A stretch of DNA of 32,144 bases from Halodesulfovibrio sp. (GCF_015482765.1 NZ_JADMLB010000072.1:1-32144), one strand, 5' to 3'. Positions 7,571 to 15,523 are shown, counted from the stretch's first letter. Translations and numbers: made by a program. Notes: a model not told the origin generated them from the letters alone.

Positions 7571-7996
7571 TTAATTTTTCAACACAAACGGACCTCTTGA
7601 TAAATAGTTTGTCTTTTCAGAAACAACTACTTCATAAATCATGTTTGTAGAAAAATTAAAGGTCATCACTAGCGTCTGAGCATATTCCTCACTTCGCCAT
7701 GTGAGATAAAACACTTTGTCTGAAACCTGAACAACATCAAACTTGATAGTGCTCGGACTGGCCATCTCTGTTCCGGACTCAACAGAAAGCTGCATTGTAT
7801 TAGGGTCTACAACAAGCAAGAGATGAGAAGCACCCTTAAAAGGACCGCTCTGCCATGTATAGGCGATAGTTCTTCCGACTAAATCCTCTGTTGTAACCGT
7901 AGTCTTCTGTTCTGCTGTTGGAACCTCTTCTTCCTCAGCATAACTGACTGATACTACCATCATCATCAAGAGTATCGCTGCAAACAGCCTTTTCAT
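7571..7996 (-). CDS. Exported MoaF/phenolic-acid-decarboxylase-like barrel protein, copy A
   Basis: The 141-residue protein has a signal peptide (MKRLFAAILLMMMVVSVSYA), a short acidic linker, and from about residue 37 a single beta-rich domain. The domain opens EDLVGRTIAYTWQSGPF and continues with YLTWRSEEYAQTLVMTFNF. The order G-x-T, aromatic/basic strand, S-G-x-F, then a T-W-R strand and an M-T-F-x-F strand resembles the small lipocalin-like barrels of MoaF and phenolic acid decarboxylase. This is pattern recognition, not a search result. It is the last of three tandem paralogues. GGGGTGG lies 3 nt before the ATG, and the gap to the previous gene is 12 nt. It lacks a lipobox, so it is probably free in the periplasm. 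Function unknown. Confidence 0.7.
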   Translation of the reverse strand: MKRLFAAILLMMMVVSVSYAEEEEVPTAEQKTTVTTEDLVGRTIAYTWQSGPFKGASHLLLVVDPNTMQLSVESGTEMASPSTIKFDVVQVSDKVFYLTWRSEEYAQTLVMTFNFSTNMIYEVVVSEKTNYLSRGPFVLKN

Positions 7997-8008
7997 AGCC
8001 CACCCCGC

Positions 8009-8479
8009 CTATTCAGTTGTCGCTTCTTTTTTAAACAGCTCCGGCAACTCTTTTCCATCATCAGACATATCTTTTGATTTTTCTATCGTAAACGTGCCCT
8101 GCAACAAAAAGTCGCGCTCCTTCTCGACAATAACTCCAAACATAGTCATTGTCTTAAAATTATAGGTAACGACAGCTTGAGAGCCCGTAGTTTTTTCACG
8201 CCAAGAGACTTGAAGAATTTCACGCCCGACCTTGGTACAGGCATATTTCACTTCCTCGCTCTTTCCTTTTAAATTTCCGGTCAAAGCATACCAGCGCATA
8301 GTTGTAGGAGAAAGAATGCATGTTTTATAAGAAGCCCCTACAAAACTGCCTCTGCGCCACGTTTCTTTTAACGTTTTTCCAACCAGATCCTCTGGTTGGA
8401 TATCCACCTGTTGCGCCATACCGCATGCGGTAATTTGCACAAAGAAAACAAAAAACAGTAGAATGGGAATTTTACGCAT
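8009..8479 (-). CDS. MoaF/phenolic-acid-decarboxylase-like barrel lipoprotein, copy B
   Basis: I start this at the ATG at 8479 (GGCGGGTG 5 nt upstream) rather than the in-frame ATG at 8494, which has a poor binding site; that gives 156 residues. The signal peptide MRKIPILLFFVFFVQITAC ends in a lipobox-like I-T-A-C, so it is likely a lipoprotein, although a soluble alternative (cleavage after AMA-type residues) cannot be excluded. The domain repeats the pattern of its neighbours: EDLVGKTLKETWRRGSF, TGNLKGKSEEVKY, LQVSWREKTTGSQAVVTYNF. A charged tail of about 25 residues (SKDMSDDGKELPELF and on) is unique to this copy. Function unknown. Confidence 0.7.
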   Translation of the reverse strand: MRKIPILLFFVFFVQITACGMAQQVDIQPEDLVGKTLKETWRRGSFVGASYKTCILSPTTMRWYALTGNLKGKSEEVKYACTKVGREILQVSWREKTTGSQAVVTYNFKTMTMFGVIVEKERDFLLQGTFTIEKSKDMSDDGKELPELFKKEATTE

Positions 8480-8521
8480 AACTACACCCGCCATATGTAC
8501 TTATCCATTACTAACCCTGAA

Positions 8522-8914
8522 CTACTCGAATGCAACTACACCCTCGGATAATAAATTTTGTCCTTTATCAACCCGCACCAAAAAACATCGCTCTGAATCA
8601 AAATCCATTGTGATCACATAACTAACGTGAGCCCGCTCACTTCGCCATGTAACCAACAAGGTTTGAGGATTAACTCTGGAAATCAGATAGTCTGCCGACC
8701 CAGATGACCGTCCCAGATTTCCAGTAGTTCTCCATACAATATCTTTGGAAGAAATAAACTGCATCGTAATAGTAGAATCAGGAAAAGCCCCCGACTCCAG
8801 CGTCACTATAACGGTCTGTCCTATCAGTTCGTTCGGTGCAATATCAGAATCAAACAGATGGCACCCTGATAACAGAACCATTAGTAACAGGCTCCCTAAC
8901 ACCCGATGTTTCAT
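8522..8914 (-). CDS. MoaF/phenolic-acid-decarboxylase-like barrel lipoprotein, copy C
   Basis: The start is the ATG at 8914, with GAGGTG 5 nt before it; an in-frame GTG at 8920 overlaps that binding site and is less likely. The 130-residue protein has a clear lipobox L-S-G-C (Cys18), so it should be an outer- or inner-membrane lipoprotein. The mature domain begins almost at once with NELIGQTVIVTLESGAF, then TTGNLGRSSGSADYLI, LLVTWRSERAHVSYVITMDF. It is the most divergent of the three paralogues and has the shortest linker. Within the four-gene unit it follows the Met/Glu-rich lipoprotein and precedes copies B and A. Function unknown. Confidence 0.7.
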   Translation of the reverse strand: MKHRVLGSLLLMVLLSGCHLFDSDIAPNELIGQTVIVTLESGAFPDSTITMQFISSKDIVWRTTGNLGRSSGSADYLISRVNPQTLLVTWRSERAHVSYVITMDFDSERCFLVRVDKGQNLLSEGVVAFE

Positions 8915-8996
8915 GGACACACCTCACATTTATACCCTGAGGGCTGCTAACCATGAAAGAACAGGAAGCACAGGCGGCTTCCTGTTCCATTACAAC

Positions 8997-9386
8997 CTAT
9001 GTGTTCAAAACATCAGAAACAGGGAGATGTTGACCGGAAGTCTTCTGCCCTTCTGTGCTATTCTTCTCAGGCATTGTCTTATCCATGTCTTTTTTCATGG
9101 AATCCTGATCTTCAGTTTTCATGTCAGTATCTTTTTTATCTGTTTCGTCCTGCTTCATTTCTTCCTGAGGCATTCCTTTTTCAACATTTTCTTCAGGCAT
9201 TGCTTCTTCAACACCAGCACCCTTATCATCCATAGATTCCTGTGTTGTGGTGTCAGGAGCTGCCTCTTTTGGCATTTCTTTTTTCATTTCAGGAGCTTTC
9301 GGCTCTGATGTAGGGCCATCGTTACCGCAACCCACTAATAACAACGCTGCACAAATAGCTAATAAGATGCCATATTTTTTAAACAT
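8997..9386 (-). CDS. Low-complexity acidic lipoprotein
   Basis: The 129-residue protein begins with a textbook lipoprotein signal (MFKKYGILLAICAALLLVGC, lipobox L-V-G-C, Cys20). The rest is a disordered, repetitive run of Met, Glu, Lys, Asp, Pro and Gln in motifs like KEMPKE, EAMPEENVEKGMPQEE and MKKDMDKTMPEKN, with no globular domain. GGGGGAA lies 5 nt before the ATG, supporting expression. It is the promoter-proximal gene of the leftward unit, about 80 nt before copy C of the barrel family. The periodic Met-Pro and Met-Lys pairs might bind metal or act as an oxidisable spacer, but this is speculation. Confidence 0.75.
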   Translation of the reverse strand: MFKKYGILLAICAALLLVGCGNDGPTSEPKAPEMKKEMPKEAAPDTTTQESMDDKGAGVEEAMPEENVEKGMPQEEMKQDETDKKDTDMKTEDQDSMKKDMDKTMPEKNSTEGQKTSGQHLPVSDVLNT

Positions 9387-9753
9387 ACTGATTCCCCCAT
9401 GTAGGTACGATCTTTTTTAATTATCTTAAAGTGACACAAAAAAGATTGTACTAGGAAGTATATGCATAGAAAAATAATTTAGATTTCAGCATATAATACT
9501 AAAGAAAAGACTACTTCACTGTAATATTGCATGTTTTTTCTGCATTAATAAGAATGCAATTTACTTAGAAGAATACAACAATAGAATTAAAAGCCCCTAA
9601 AAACATTACAACAATATCTCTTCAAATACATAACATGTCATAATTTAAGTCTTTCTTAAAACAGACTCTTGACTTCACTTCATAACGCCATACAATGCTT
9701 TCGCTTTTTATTGAATAAGCAGACACTTAGAGAAAAACATAAAGGAAGTATCC
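9387..9753. other. AT-rich divergent intergenic region
   Basis: This 367-bp stretch separates the leftward lipoprotein operon from the rightward YciI unit. It is very AT-rich with many short A and T runs. The only clear signal is the promoter at 9669-9696 for the rightward genes. I see no coding frame of note, RNA gene or repeat. Confidence 0.6.
9669..9696 (+). promoter_or_regulatory. Sigma70-type promoter of the YciI/Fe-S unit
   Basis: TTGACT (9669-9674) and TACAAT (9691-9696) are separated by 16 bp, close to the sigma70 consensus. The start codon is at 9754, giving a leader of about 50 nt. Confidence 0.7.
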
Positions 9754-10047
9754 ATGTTTATTGTTTCCCTCACTTACAAATGCGAATTAGACCAAGTAGA
9801 AACTCACCTGCCAGCTCATATTGAATACTTAAAAAAACAATATTCCCTCGGTAATTTTATTGCTTCCGGTAGAAAGGTTCCCCGTAACGGCGGCGTAATC
9901 CTTGCTCGCGCGAATTCCAAGTCAGAACTCAATACCATTCTTGAACAAGATCCATTTCATAAAAATGACATTGCAGACTATGATGTTCAGGAATTTATTC
10001 CTACAATGGTCGGAGAGGGACTTGAGGCACTTCGCGAAGACGCGTAG
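9754..10047 (+). CDS. YciI-like protein
   Basis: The 97-residue protein matches the YciI/dimeric alpha-beta-barrel family: MFIVSLTYKCELDQVETHLPAH at the start (the family's Y-x-R/K...R-x-x-H segment), IASGRKVPRNGGVILARA in the middle, and DPFHKNDIADYDVQEFIP at the end, where the family has D-P-F-x-x-A. The histidine in LPAH and the Asp/His around DPFH correspond to the proposed active-site residues. AAAGGAAG precedes the ATG. It is first in an apparent three-gene unit with a 70-residue unknown and a multi-cluster Fe-S protein. YciI proteins have few known reactions, so no substrate is assigned. Confidence 0.85.
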   Translation: MFIVSLTYKCELDQVETHLPAHIEYLKKQYSLGNFIASGRKVPRNGGVILARANSKSELNTILEQDPFHKNDIADYDVQEFIPTMVGEGLEALREDA

Positions 10048-10056
10048 TCATAGTGA

Positions 10057-10269
10057 ATGAACAACTCATTTTCAGAAAAAAAAGCTCTTCAGGAACAAGA
10101 AACGTTCCTGCAATCAAGAGGGTTCACTAAAGCCCCGGAAGGATCAGAGCCCTTACCGGGGCAATACGCTATTCAAAAAGACAAGAAGAGCACCCCGCCC
10201 CTGTTTTCCATTGTCATCAACTCAGGACATTGCCTGCGTAAACTCACCGGCTTCACAGACAACACGTAA
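10057..10269 (+). CDS. Small hypothetical protein
   Basis: A 70-codon frame fills the gap between YciI (9 nt before) and the Fe-S protein (25 nt after), in the same direction. The product is hydrophilic (MNNSFSEKKALQEQETFLQS and on), with no signal peptide or membrane segment and one cysteine. I recognise no family. The ribosome binding site is weak, so the frame depends on coupling if real. Support is position only. Confidence 0.4.
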   Translation: MNNSFSEKKALQEQETFLQSRGFTKAPEGSEPLPGQYAIQKDKKSTPPLFSIVINSGHCLRKLTGFTDNT

Positions 10270-10294
10270 CTGCCACGTCAAAAAGGACATCATC

Positions 10295-11593
10295 ATGGGA
10301 CACATCATTGCCAAAGACATCTACAAAGAACTCGGAGAAAAACTTGATGGATCTCTGGTACGCATGCCTTGGAACGATGCCATGAAGGAAATGGTGACCT
10401 ACCTCTACACTCCTGCAGAGGCAGAATTGATTGTGTCCATGCCGTATCGCCCTGCAACACTCGAACGCATTGCACGCATTACACATCTTGAAAAAAACAA
10501 ACTGCGCCTTTCTCTGGATGGGTTATGTAAAAAAGGTCTGATCTGCGATATCTGGAACGGTAATGAATACGAATACATGGTCAGCCCTTTTGTTGTGGGC
10601 TTTTTTGAATTCACAATGATGCGCACCGGAAAAGACCTTCCTCAAAAAAAATGGGCGGAGCTTTTCCAGCAATACATGTTTGGCAGACAAGATTTCTTTG
10701 ATGCAAACTTTTCTGACGGACAAGAAATTTCCATCATGCGCACCCTCCCCTACGAAGATGCTGTAATCTCCGATCCGCACGTTGAAGTACTTGATTACGA
10801 ACGTGCCGAAGCCCTAATTGACAATCAATCTTCTTTTGCAGTTGGGCTATGCTCATGCAGGCATGAAAAACATCACCTTGGCGAACAGCAATGTAACGTC
10901 CCTCTCGACACCTGCACAACTATCGGCGACGGAGCAGAGTTTCTTATCAGAAACAACCTTGCCAGGAGATCAAGTAAAGAAGAAATGCGGGACATCCTTG
11001 CCCGTTCAAAAGATATGGGATTCACCCTAACAGCTGACAATGTAAAAAATGATGTGGGATTTATCTGTCATTGCTGCGGCTGCTGCTGCAACTTGATGAA
11101 TGGCATCAAAAAAACCGGCTACACAAACATTTTAGTATCATCATCATTTATTGCCACATGTGCCTCAGAGGAATGTATTGGTTGCGGTGTGTGCGTAAAA
11201 GCATGTCCGGTAGATGCCATTACAATGCAAGAACGCTACGGCGCTATAATTGACGGTAAACGCCCAAAAAAACTTGCAGTTATTGACAAGGACAAATGTC
11301 TTGGATGTGGAGTCTGTGTTCTGCAGTGTAAACCTAAAGCATTGGTTCTCGTAAAATCGCCTAAACGCATCATTCATCCTGAGGACACCTTCGAAAGAGC
11401 ACTCTTACAGTCGCTTGAACGTGATACATTACAGAACCTTATTTTCGACAATCCCAATAGTAAGGCAGAGAACTTTATGCGCTCTATCTTAGGTGGTTTC
11501 TTGAAACTTCCGGCTGTCAAAAAAAGCCTTATGAGCGAAAAACTACGGTCGCGTTTTCTACAAACTTTGAAAAATTACAGAAGTGTAATGTAA
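10295..11593 (+). CDS. Multi-cluster Fe-S protein with N-terminal winged-helix-like region
   Basis: I start at the ATG at 10295 (AAAAGGA 7 nt upstream), giving 432 residues. An upstream extension to 10211 overlaps the previous frame and is unlikely. Residues about 40-100 (YTPAEAELIVSMPYRPATLERIARITHLEKNKLRLSLDGLCKKGLI) read like a winged-helix fold. Two cysteines in CSC (186, 188) followed by HEKHH and two later Cys form a possible metal site. A very dense C-H-C-C-G-C-C-C motif spans 258-265. Two classic ferredoxin motifs follow: C294/297/300/304 and C335/338/341/345, for two [4Fe-4S] clusters. No signal peptide is seen, so it is cytoplasmic. Partner and reaction are unknown; an electron-transfer or redox-sensing role is inferred. 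Confidence 0.8.
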   Translation: MGHIIAKDIYKELGEKLDGSLVRMPWNDAMKEMVTYLYTPAEAELIVSMPYRPATLERIARITHLEKNKLRLSLDGLCKKGLICDIWNGNEYEYMVSPFVVGFFEFTMMRTGKDLPQKKWAELFQQYMFGRQDFFDANFSDGQEISIMRTLPYEDAVISDPHVEVLDYERAEALIDNQSSFAVGLCSCRHEKHHLGEQQCNVPLDTCTTIGDGAEFLIRNNLARRSSKEEMRDILARSKDMGFTLTADNVKNDVGFICHCCGCCCNLMNGIKKTGYTNILVSSSFIATCASEECIGCGVCVKACPVDAITMQERYGAIIDGKRPKKLAVIDKDKCLGCGVCVLQCKPKALVLVKSPKRIIHPEDTFERALLQSLERDTLQNLIFDNPNSKAENFMRSILGGFLKLPAVKKSLMSEKLRSRFLQTLKNYRSVM

Positions 11594-11760
11594 AAGTAAC
11601 GTTCAAGTAACCTTACATCGTCTATACTAGACAGTTTTTCCTATTGCGCTAACAGGTTTAAAATATTAAACACGTCTATCTCAACGGCATTAGAACCTTT
11701 GAGATGCGGGCGTGCGCGCACCTTCTTGTGCCACTGTCCGTGGAATAAGAAGGACTTACT

Positions 11761-12366
11761 ATGACGTGCTTACGAAAAAATAATAAACGCTCTCTGTTTT
11801 ACGACAACGACTCCAAACAGTTCACCAAATTTTTTACTCCAAAATTGGAGTTAAAATTAAAATACTGGTTCGGTCTGCGAAACTACCCGGGGTTAAACTT
11901 TGCCTACATTGCAAATCGATTACATTTACTGGGATTAAAAACCCCTGATGTTCTAGCCGCCAGTAAATATTCTGTTGTAACACAGGATGTTGAAGCTCCT
12001 ACACTTGAAGAATATCTCCAGCACCATGATGATCCTACTATTCAACCTCGTCTGGTTGAGTTGATCGCCAAAATCCTTAACGCAGGAATTGTGTTTTTCG
12101 ATTTTCATTACGGAAACTTTCTTTATAAAGACGGAGAAATTTATGTGCTGGATCTGGAAGGATACAGCGACTCAATATTTGTTTCCCGTGGTAGAGAGGG
12201 CGTTTTATACCGCATAGAAAAGCATCTTGGTACCCGCTTCAGAGAAGAAGTTGAAGAGCTTTGGGTAAAACGAACACGTCGTCAGCAACTTTCCGATCTG
12301 TATCAAAAACTACGAGGCAAAAATAGCTCATTGACGGAAGGCTCAGTTCGTCCTACCTGTGGCTGA
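11761..12366 (+). CDS. Small WaaP/RIO-like (lipopolysaccharide-kinase-type) kinase
   Basis: The 201-residue protein carries the catalytic core of the atypical kinases that phosphorylate lipopolysaccharide (WaaP, KdkA) or proteins (RIO/Bud32). The catalytic loop is DFHYGN (Asp114, His116, Asn119) and the metal-binding Asp131 lies in VLDLEGYSDS. The N-terminal lobe is short, with no obvious glycine loop and a basic start (FTKFFTPKLELKLKYWFGLR). AAGGA lies 6 nt before the ATG. The stop is 2 nt before topB, so the two are translationally coupled, an odd pairing with no clear logic. Sugar on the lipid A core is the default substrate guess. Confidence 0.72.
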   Translation: MTCLRKNNKRSLFYDNDSKQFTKFFTPKLELKLKYWFGLRNYPGLNFAYIANRLHLLGLKTPDVLAASKYSVVTQDVEAPTLEEYLQHHDDPTIQPRLVELIAKILNAGIVFFDFHYGNFLYKDGEIYVLDLEGYSDSIFVSRGREGVLYRIEKHLGTRFREEVEELWVKRTRRQQLSDLYQKLRGKNSSLTEGSVRPTCG

Positions 12367-12368
12367 TA

Positions 12369-14738
12369 ATGCCAAAGACACTAATTATTGCAGAAAAACC
12401 TTCGGTTGCACGCGAAATTGCCCCGCATGTAAACGCCACCAACCGCAAGGACGGATATTTGGAAGGTGCAACCCACATTGTCAGCTGGGCTGTGGGTCAC
12501 CTCGTCGGTATTGCTGAACCGGAAGAACAGCACGAAGCATGGCAGGGTCGATGGACCATAGAACAACTGCCTATTATCCCGCCTAAATTCAAGCTTGCCG
12601 TCCTTAAAGAAGGACAACGGCAGTATGCTGTTCTTAATAAACTTCTCAACGATCAAAATGTCTCAGACATTATTAACGCAACAGATGCTGGTCGCGAAGG
12701 CGAGCTCATCTTTCGCCGCATCTATCTTATGGCAGGATGTGACAAGCCGGTAAAACGTCTGTGGGCAAACGACATGACGGAAGAGGGACTCAAAAAAAGT
12801 TTGAGTAAGCTCATTCCTGACGCTAAGAAGCGCAATCTCGGTCTTGCCGCCTTTGCCAGATCCGAAGCCGATTGGCTTATCGGTATGAACTTTTCCAGAA
12901 TATTTACCATCAAAGCAAACCGTCTTATCTCTGTAGGTCGAGTGCAAACCCCTGTACTCAAACTCCTTGCCGACCGTCGCAATGAAATTGAAGACTTCAA
13001 ACCCAAAGATTACTGGACTGTTGAAGCAACCTTCTGCCGACCGAAAAAAAATGCATCCACGTCTGAAGCGGAAAACAGTGACGCTCAAACACAGGATGCT
13101 CCTTCAGACTGCTTCGCAGCAACATACCACTTGCCTGAAGACGAAAAAGAAACGCGTATCGATTTTGAGTCCAGAGCAAAACAGGTTGTATCAGACTGCG
13201 CAGAAAAGGAGGGAAAAGTAGACGGAGTAACAAGCCGCAAGGGCACTACAAAGCCTCCGCTTCCTTTTGACCTGACAACTCTTCAACGTGAGGCGAACAC
13301 ACGCTTCGGGCTTTCAGCAAAAGATACACTTGCCATTGCACAGGCACTGTATGAACAAAAAAAGCTCATTACATACCCTCGTACTGATTCACGTCACCTC
13401 ACAAAAGAACTTTTTGGAGAAATCCTTACCTATTTTCGTGCAATCTACCCTCTTTATAAGGAAGAAACCGTTCCGGCGGTGAACAGAATTAAAGATGGTA
13501 AAAAATTTCCGTGCGTAAACGACAAAAAAGTTACTGATCACCACGCAATTATTCCCACAACGCGCAAAGCAAACATATTGCAACTCTCAGGTGATGAGCA
13601 GAAAATTTACGAAATGGTCTGCCGCCGCTTTATTGCTGCGTTCAGTCAGGAAGCTGTTTACCAGTCCTCGACAGTCCGAGTTCTTGTTGGCGAACACTTG
13701 TTCATAGCCAAGGGCAAGGTATTCAAAGATAAAGGCTGGCTGGTTGTGGAACCATGGAGAACGGCACAGGATAACCCCCTGCCGTCTCTCAGAAAAGGGA
13801 CAACAGTCACTACAGACGCTGTTGATACCGTAAAACGCCAGACCAAAGCCCCTGCGCATTTTACGGATGCATCACTCCTGAGCGCCATGGAAACTGCCGG
13901 TAAATTCGTGGAAGATGAAGAGCTGCGCCTCGCCATGAAGGAACGTGGACTTGGAACTCCTGCGACACGTGCACAGATTATTGAAACCCTTCTTTCCCGA
14001 AAATATATTGAACGTAAGGGTAAAAAACTCCAGGCAACAAATTCAGGACAGGAAATAGTTGAAGTGATCTCCGCTATGCTGCCGGATATTGTCTCACCGG
14101 AAATGACCGGACAATGGGAGAAAAAACTTAAAGATATTGAAAGTGGAGACACAACCTATCCTGAGTTTATGCACTCCATTCGTCATCTTGTTGCCGGAAG
14201 CATCCATCATATTAAGGATAGGAGTATTGCTCCAATCCTGCTTGCAATGAAAGCAAAAGAAGTTGGCGAAAGAGAGCCGGACGGAAAATGCCCCCTTTGC
14301 GGCGGGGAAATACTCGACTTAGAAAAGCGATACGCATGTTCCAATTGGAAGCGTGACGACGGCGGCTGTCTGTTTGTCATCTGGAAAACAATGTTCGGAA
14401 GAACAATGGATAAGACTATCGTTGATGAATTGCTTACTAAAGGACGCACAGCGGAGCCATTGGAGCTTGTATCTAAAGCAGGCAAGGAATACTCTGCCTT
14501 TTTAAAAATTGACATGGGACAGGTGAAACTGGAATTCGCTAATACTCCCCGCCCAACATATCAGGCACAGCAACCAGTATCTTACGATGGTATTGCCCCT
14601 GAAGACATGCCGCCTCCTGCGCCTCTTCCCAAAGAAGCATACTATAATCAAGCTCCTCCGGACGTCCAGCAAGATCAACGCGTAACATCCGAAACTCCGA
14701 TGGACATTCCTTCCTCATCTTCTTTCGAAAAAGAATAA
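12369..14738 (+). CDS. topB: DNA topoisomerase III (type IA)
   Basis: The 789-residue enzyme relaxes and decatenates DNA through a transient 5'-phosphotyrosine. The TOPRIM domain begins TLIIAEKPSVAREIA (Glu9) and contains TDAGREGELIFRR (Asp106, Glu110, Glu112). The active-site tyrosine is Tyr336 in LITYPRTDSRHL, close to its position in E. coli TopB. LGTPATRAQIIETLLSRKYIERKGK and GQEIVEVI follow, as in the family. A C-terminal zinc-ribbon-like piece (CPLCGGEI...YACSNWKRDDGGC) is followed by a Pro/Gln-rich tail. In the TOPRIM motif the second Asp of D-x-D-R-E is Gly108, common in this TopB subgroup. An insertion of low complexity (about residues 230-265) interrupts the middle. It starts 3 nt after the kinase gene. 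Confidence 0.95.
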   Translation: MPKTLIIAEKPSVAREIAPHVNATNRKDGYLEGATHIVSWAVGHLVGIAEPEEQHEAWQGRWTIEQLPIIPPKFKLAVLKEGQRQYAVLNKLLNDQNVSDIINATDAGREGELIFRRIYLMAGCDKPVKRLWANDMTEEGLKKSLSKLIPDAKKRNLGLAAFARSEADWLIGMNFSRIFTIKANRLISVGRVQTPVLKLLADRRNEIEDFKPKDYWTVEATFCRPKKNASTSEAENSDAQTQDAPSDCFAATYHLPEDEKETRIDFESRAKQVVSDCAEKEGKVDGVTSRKGTTKPPLPFDLTTLQREANTRFGLSAKDTLAIAQALYEQKKLITYPRTDSRHLTKELFGEILTYFRAIYPLYKEETVPAVNRIKDGKKFPCVNDKKVTDHHAIIPTTRKANILQLSGDEQKIYEMVCRRFIAAFSQEAVYQSSTVRVLVGEHLFIAKGKVFKDKGWLVVEPWRTAQDNPLPSLRKGTTVTTDAVDTVKRQTKAPAHFTDASLLSAMETAGKFVEDEELRLAMKERGLGTPATRAQIIETLLSRKYIERKGKKLQATNSGQEIVEVISAMLPDIVSPEMTGQWEKKLKDIESGDTTYPEFMHSIRHLVAGSIHHIKDRSIAPILLAMKAKEVGEREPDGKCPLCGGEILDLEKRYACSNWKRDDGGCLFVIWKTMFGRTMDKTIVDELLTKGRTAEPLELVSKAGKEYSAFLKIDMGQVKLEFANTPRPTYQAQQPVSYDGIAPEDMPPPAPLPKEAYYNQAPPDVQQDQRVTSETPMDIPSSSSFEKE

Positions 14739-14744
14739 AAAAAC

Positions 14745-14775
14745 AAAACCTCCTGCAGACATGCGGGAGGTTTTC
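14745..14775 (+). terminator. Terminator after topB
   Basis: A 13-bp stem with one G-U pair (14745-14757 with 14762-14774), GACA loop, lies just after the topB stop. The stem's 3' end supplies TTTT, then C; the T-tract is short but the hairpin is strong. Confidence 0.75.
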
Positions 14776-14901
14776 TTATGTTCAACATAAAAAATCAATA
14801 AATACTGGCAATAAGCTCATACAAAGATAGGTTAACAGCGTAAGAGCGTCTCTGTTTGACGTTCAACAGTTGAAGAAAGTTAGAAAAAGTTACTTTTCCT
14901 C

Positions 14902-14945
14902 TTTACAAGTCCTCTGGCTTTCTATAAACAGTAATCATTCCTATT
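14902..14945 (+). promoter_or_regulatory. Promoter and 19-bp palindromic operator of rubrerythrin 1 (PerR-like)
   Basis: TTTACA (14902-14907) and an AT-rich -10 (TATAAACA, from 14923) form the core promoter. AACAGTAATCATTCCTATT (14927-14945) is a near-perfect odd palindrome centred on one base and overlaps the -10 box. The same element and spacing recur before rubrerythrin 2. A Fur-family repressor of peroxide genes, PerR, is the obvious candidate, since PerR controls rubrerythrins in related anaerobes; the assignment is inferred. Confidence 0.6.
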
Positions 14946-14982
14946 AACAATTTGTCAAACAACAAATCTGACGGAGTAACCC

Positions 14983-15480
14983 ATGAGTAAAACTGCTGAT
15001 AATTTGATGGCTGCATTTGCCGGTGAATCACAAGCCAACCGTAAATACCTTGCCTACGCTGCCAAGGCTGAAAAGGAAGGTCACACACAGGTTGCAAAAC
15101 TTTTCCGTGCAGCTGCGGATGCAGAAACAATCCACGCTCACGCCCACCTTCGCAATGCAGGCAAAATTAGCACCACCCTTGAAAACCTCAAGGATGCCAT
15201 CGCAGGTGAAACTCATGAATTTAAAGATATGTATCCACAAATGATCAAGGATGCGGAAGCTGAGGGCGAAAAAGCTGCACACCGCTTCTTTACTTATGCG
15301 AACAAAGCAGAGGAAGTGCACGCAACCTTGTATCAAAAAATGCTGGATACCATCGATAATCCGGTAGCCACCGACTACTACAACTGTTCTGTTTGCGGCT
15401 ACACACACGAAGGGCCGTTTGAAGGTGATAAGTGCCCTATCTGCAACGCCTCCCCTTCAGCGTTCTACAAGGTAGACTAG
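14983..15480 (+). CDS. rbr: Rubrerythrin 1
   Basis: The 165-residue protein reduces hydrogen peroxide to water at a di-iron site using electrons from a C-terminal rubredoxin-like iron. The ferritin-like part starts at the N-terminus (Glu15 in FAGESQANRKY, then HAHAHLRNAGK, GETHEF and KAEEVHATLY with the E-x-x-H ligands). The rubredoxin-like tail has Cys135, Cys138, Cys151 and Cys154 (CSVCGYTHEG...CPIC). GGAG lies 6 nt before the ATG. It is about 80 percent identical to its downstream neighbour, and residues 7-61 are the same in both. A large hairpin follows it. Confidence 0.95.
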   Translation: MSKTADNLMAAFAGESQANRKYLAYAAKAEKEGHTQVAKLFRAAADAETIHAHAHLRNAGKISTTLENLKDAIAGETHEFKDMYPQMIKDAEAEGEKAAHRFFTYANKAEEVHATLYQKMLDTIDNPVATDYYNCSVCGYTHEGPFEGDKCPICNASPSAFYKVD

Positions 15481-15523
15481 CTCTTAACGCTGCCTGTAAC
15501 AGTATGTGCTGATAATGAAATAA

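Noticed and set aside
8745-9308. 187-codon plus-strand frame across the lipoprotein gene
   Set aside because: The Phe/His-rich product is the mirror of the low-complexity Met/Glu/Lys coding on the other strand.
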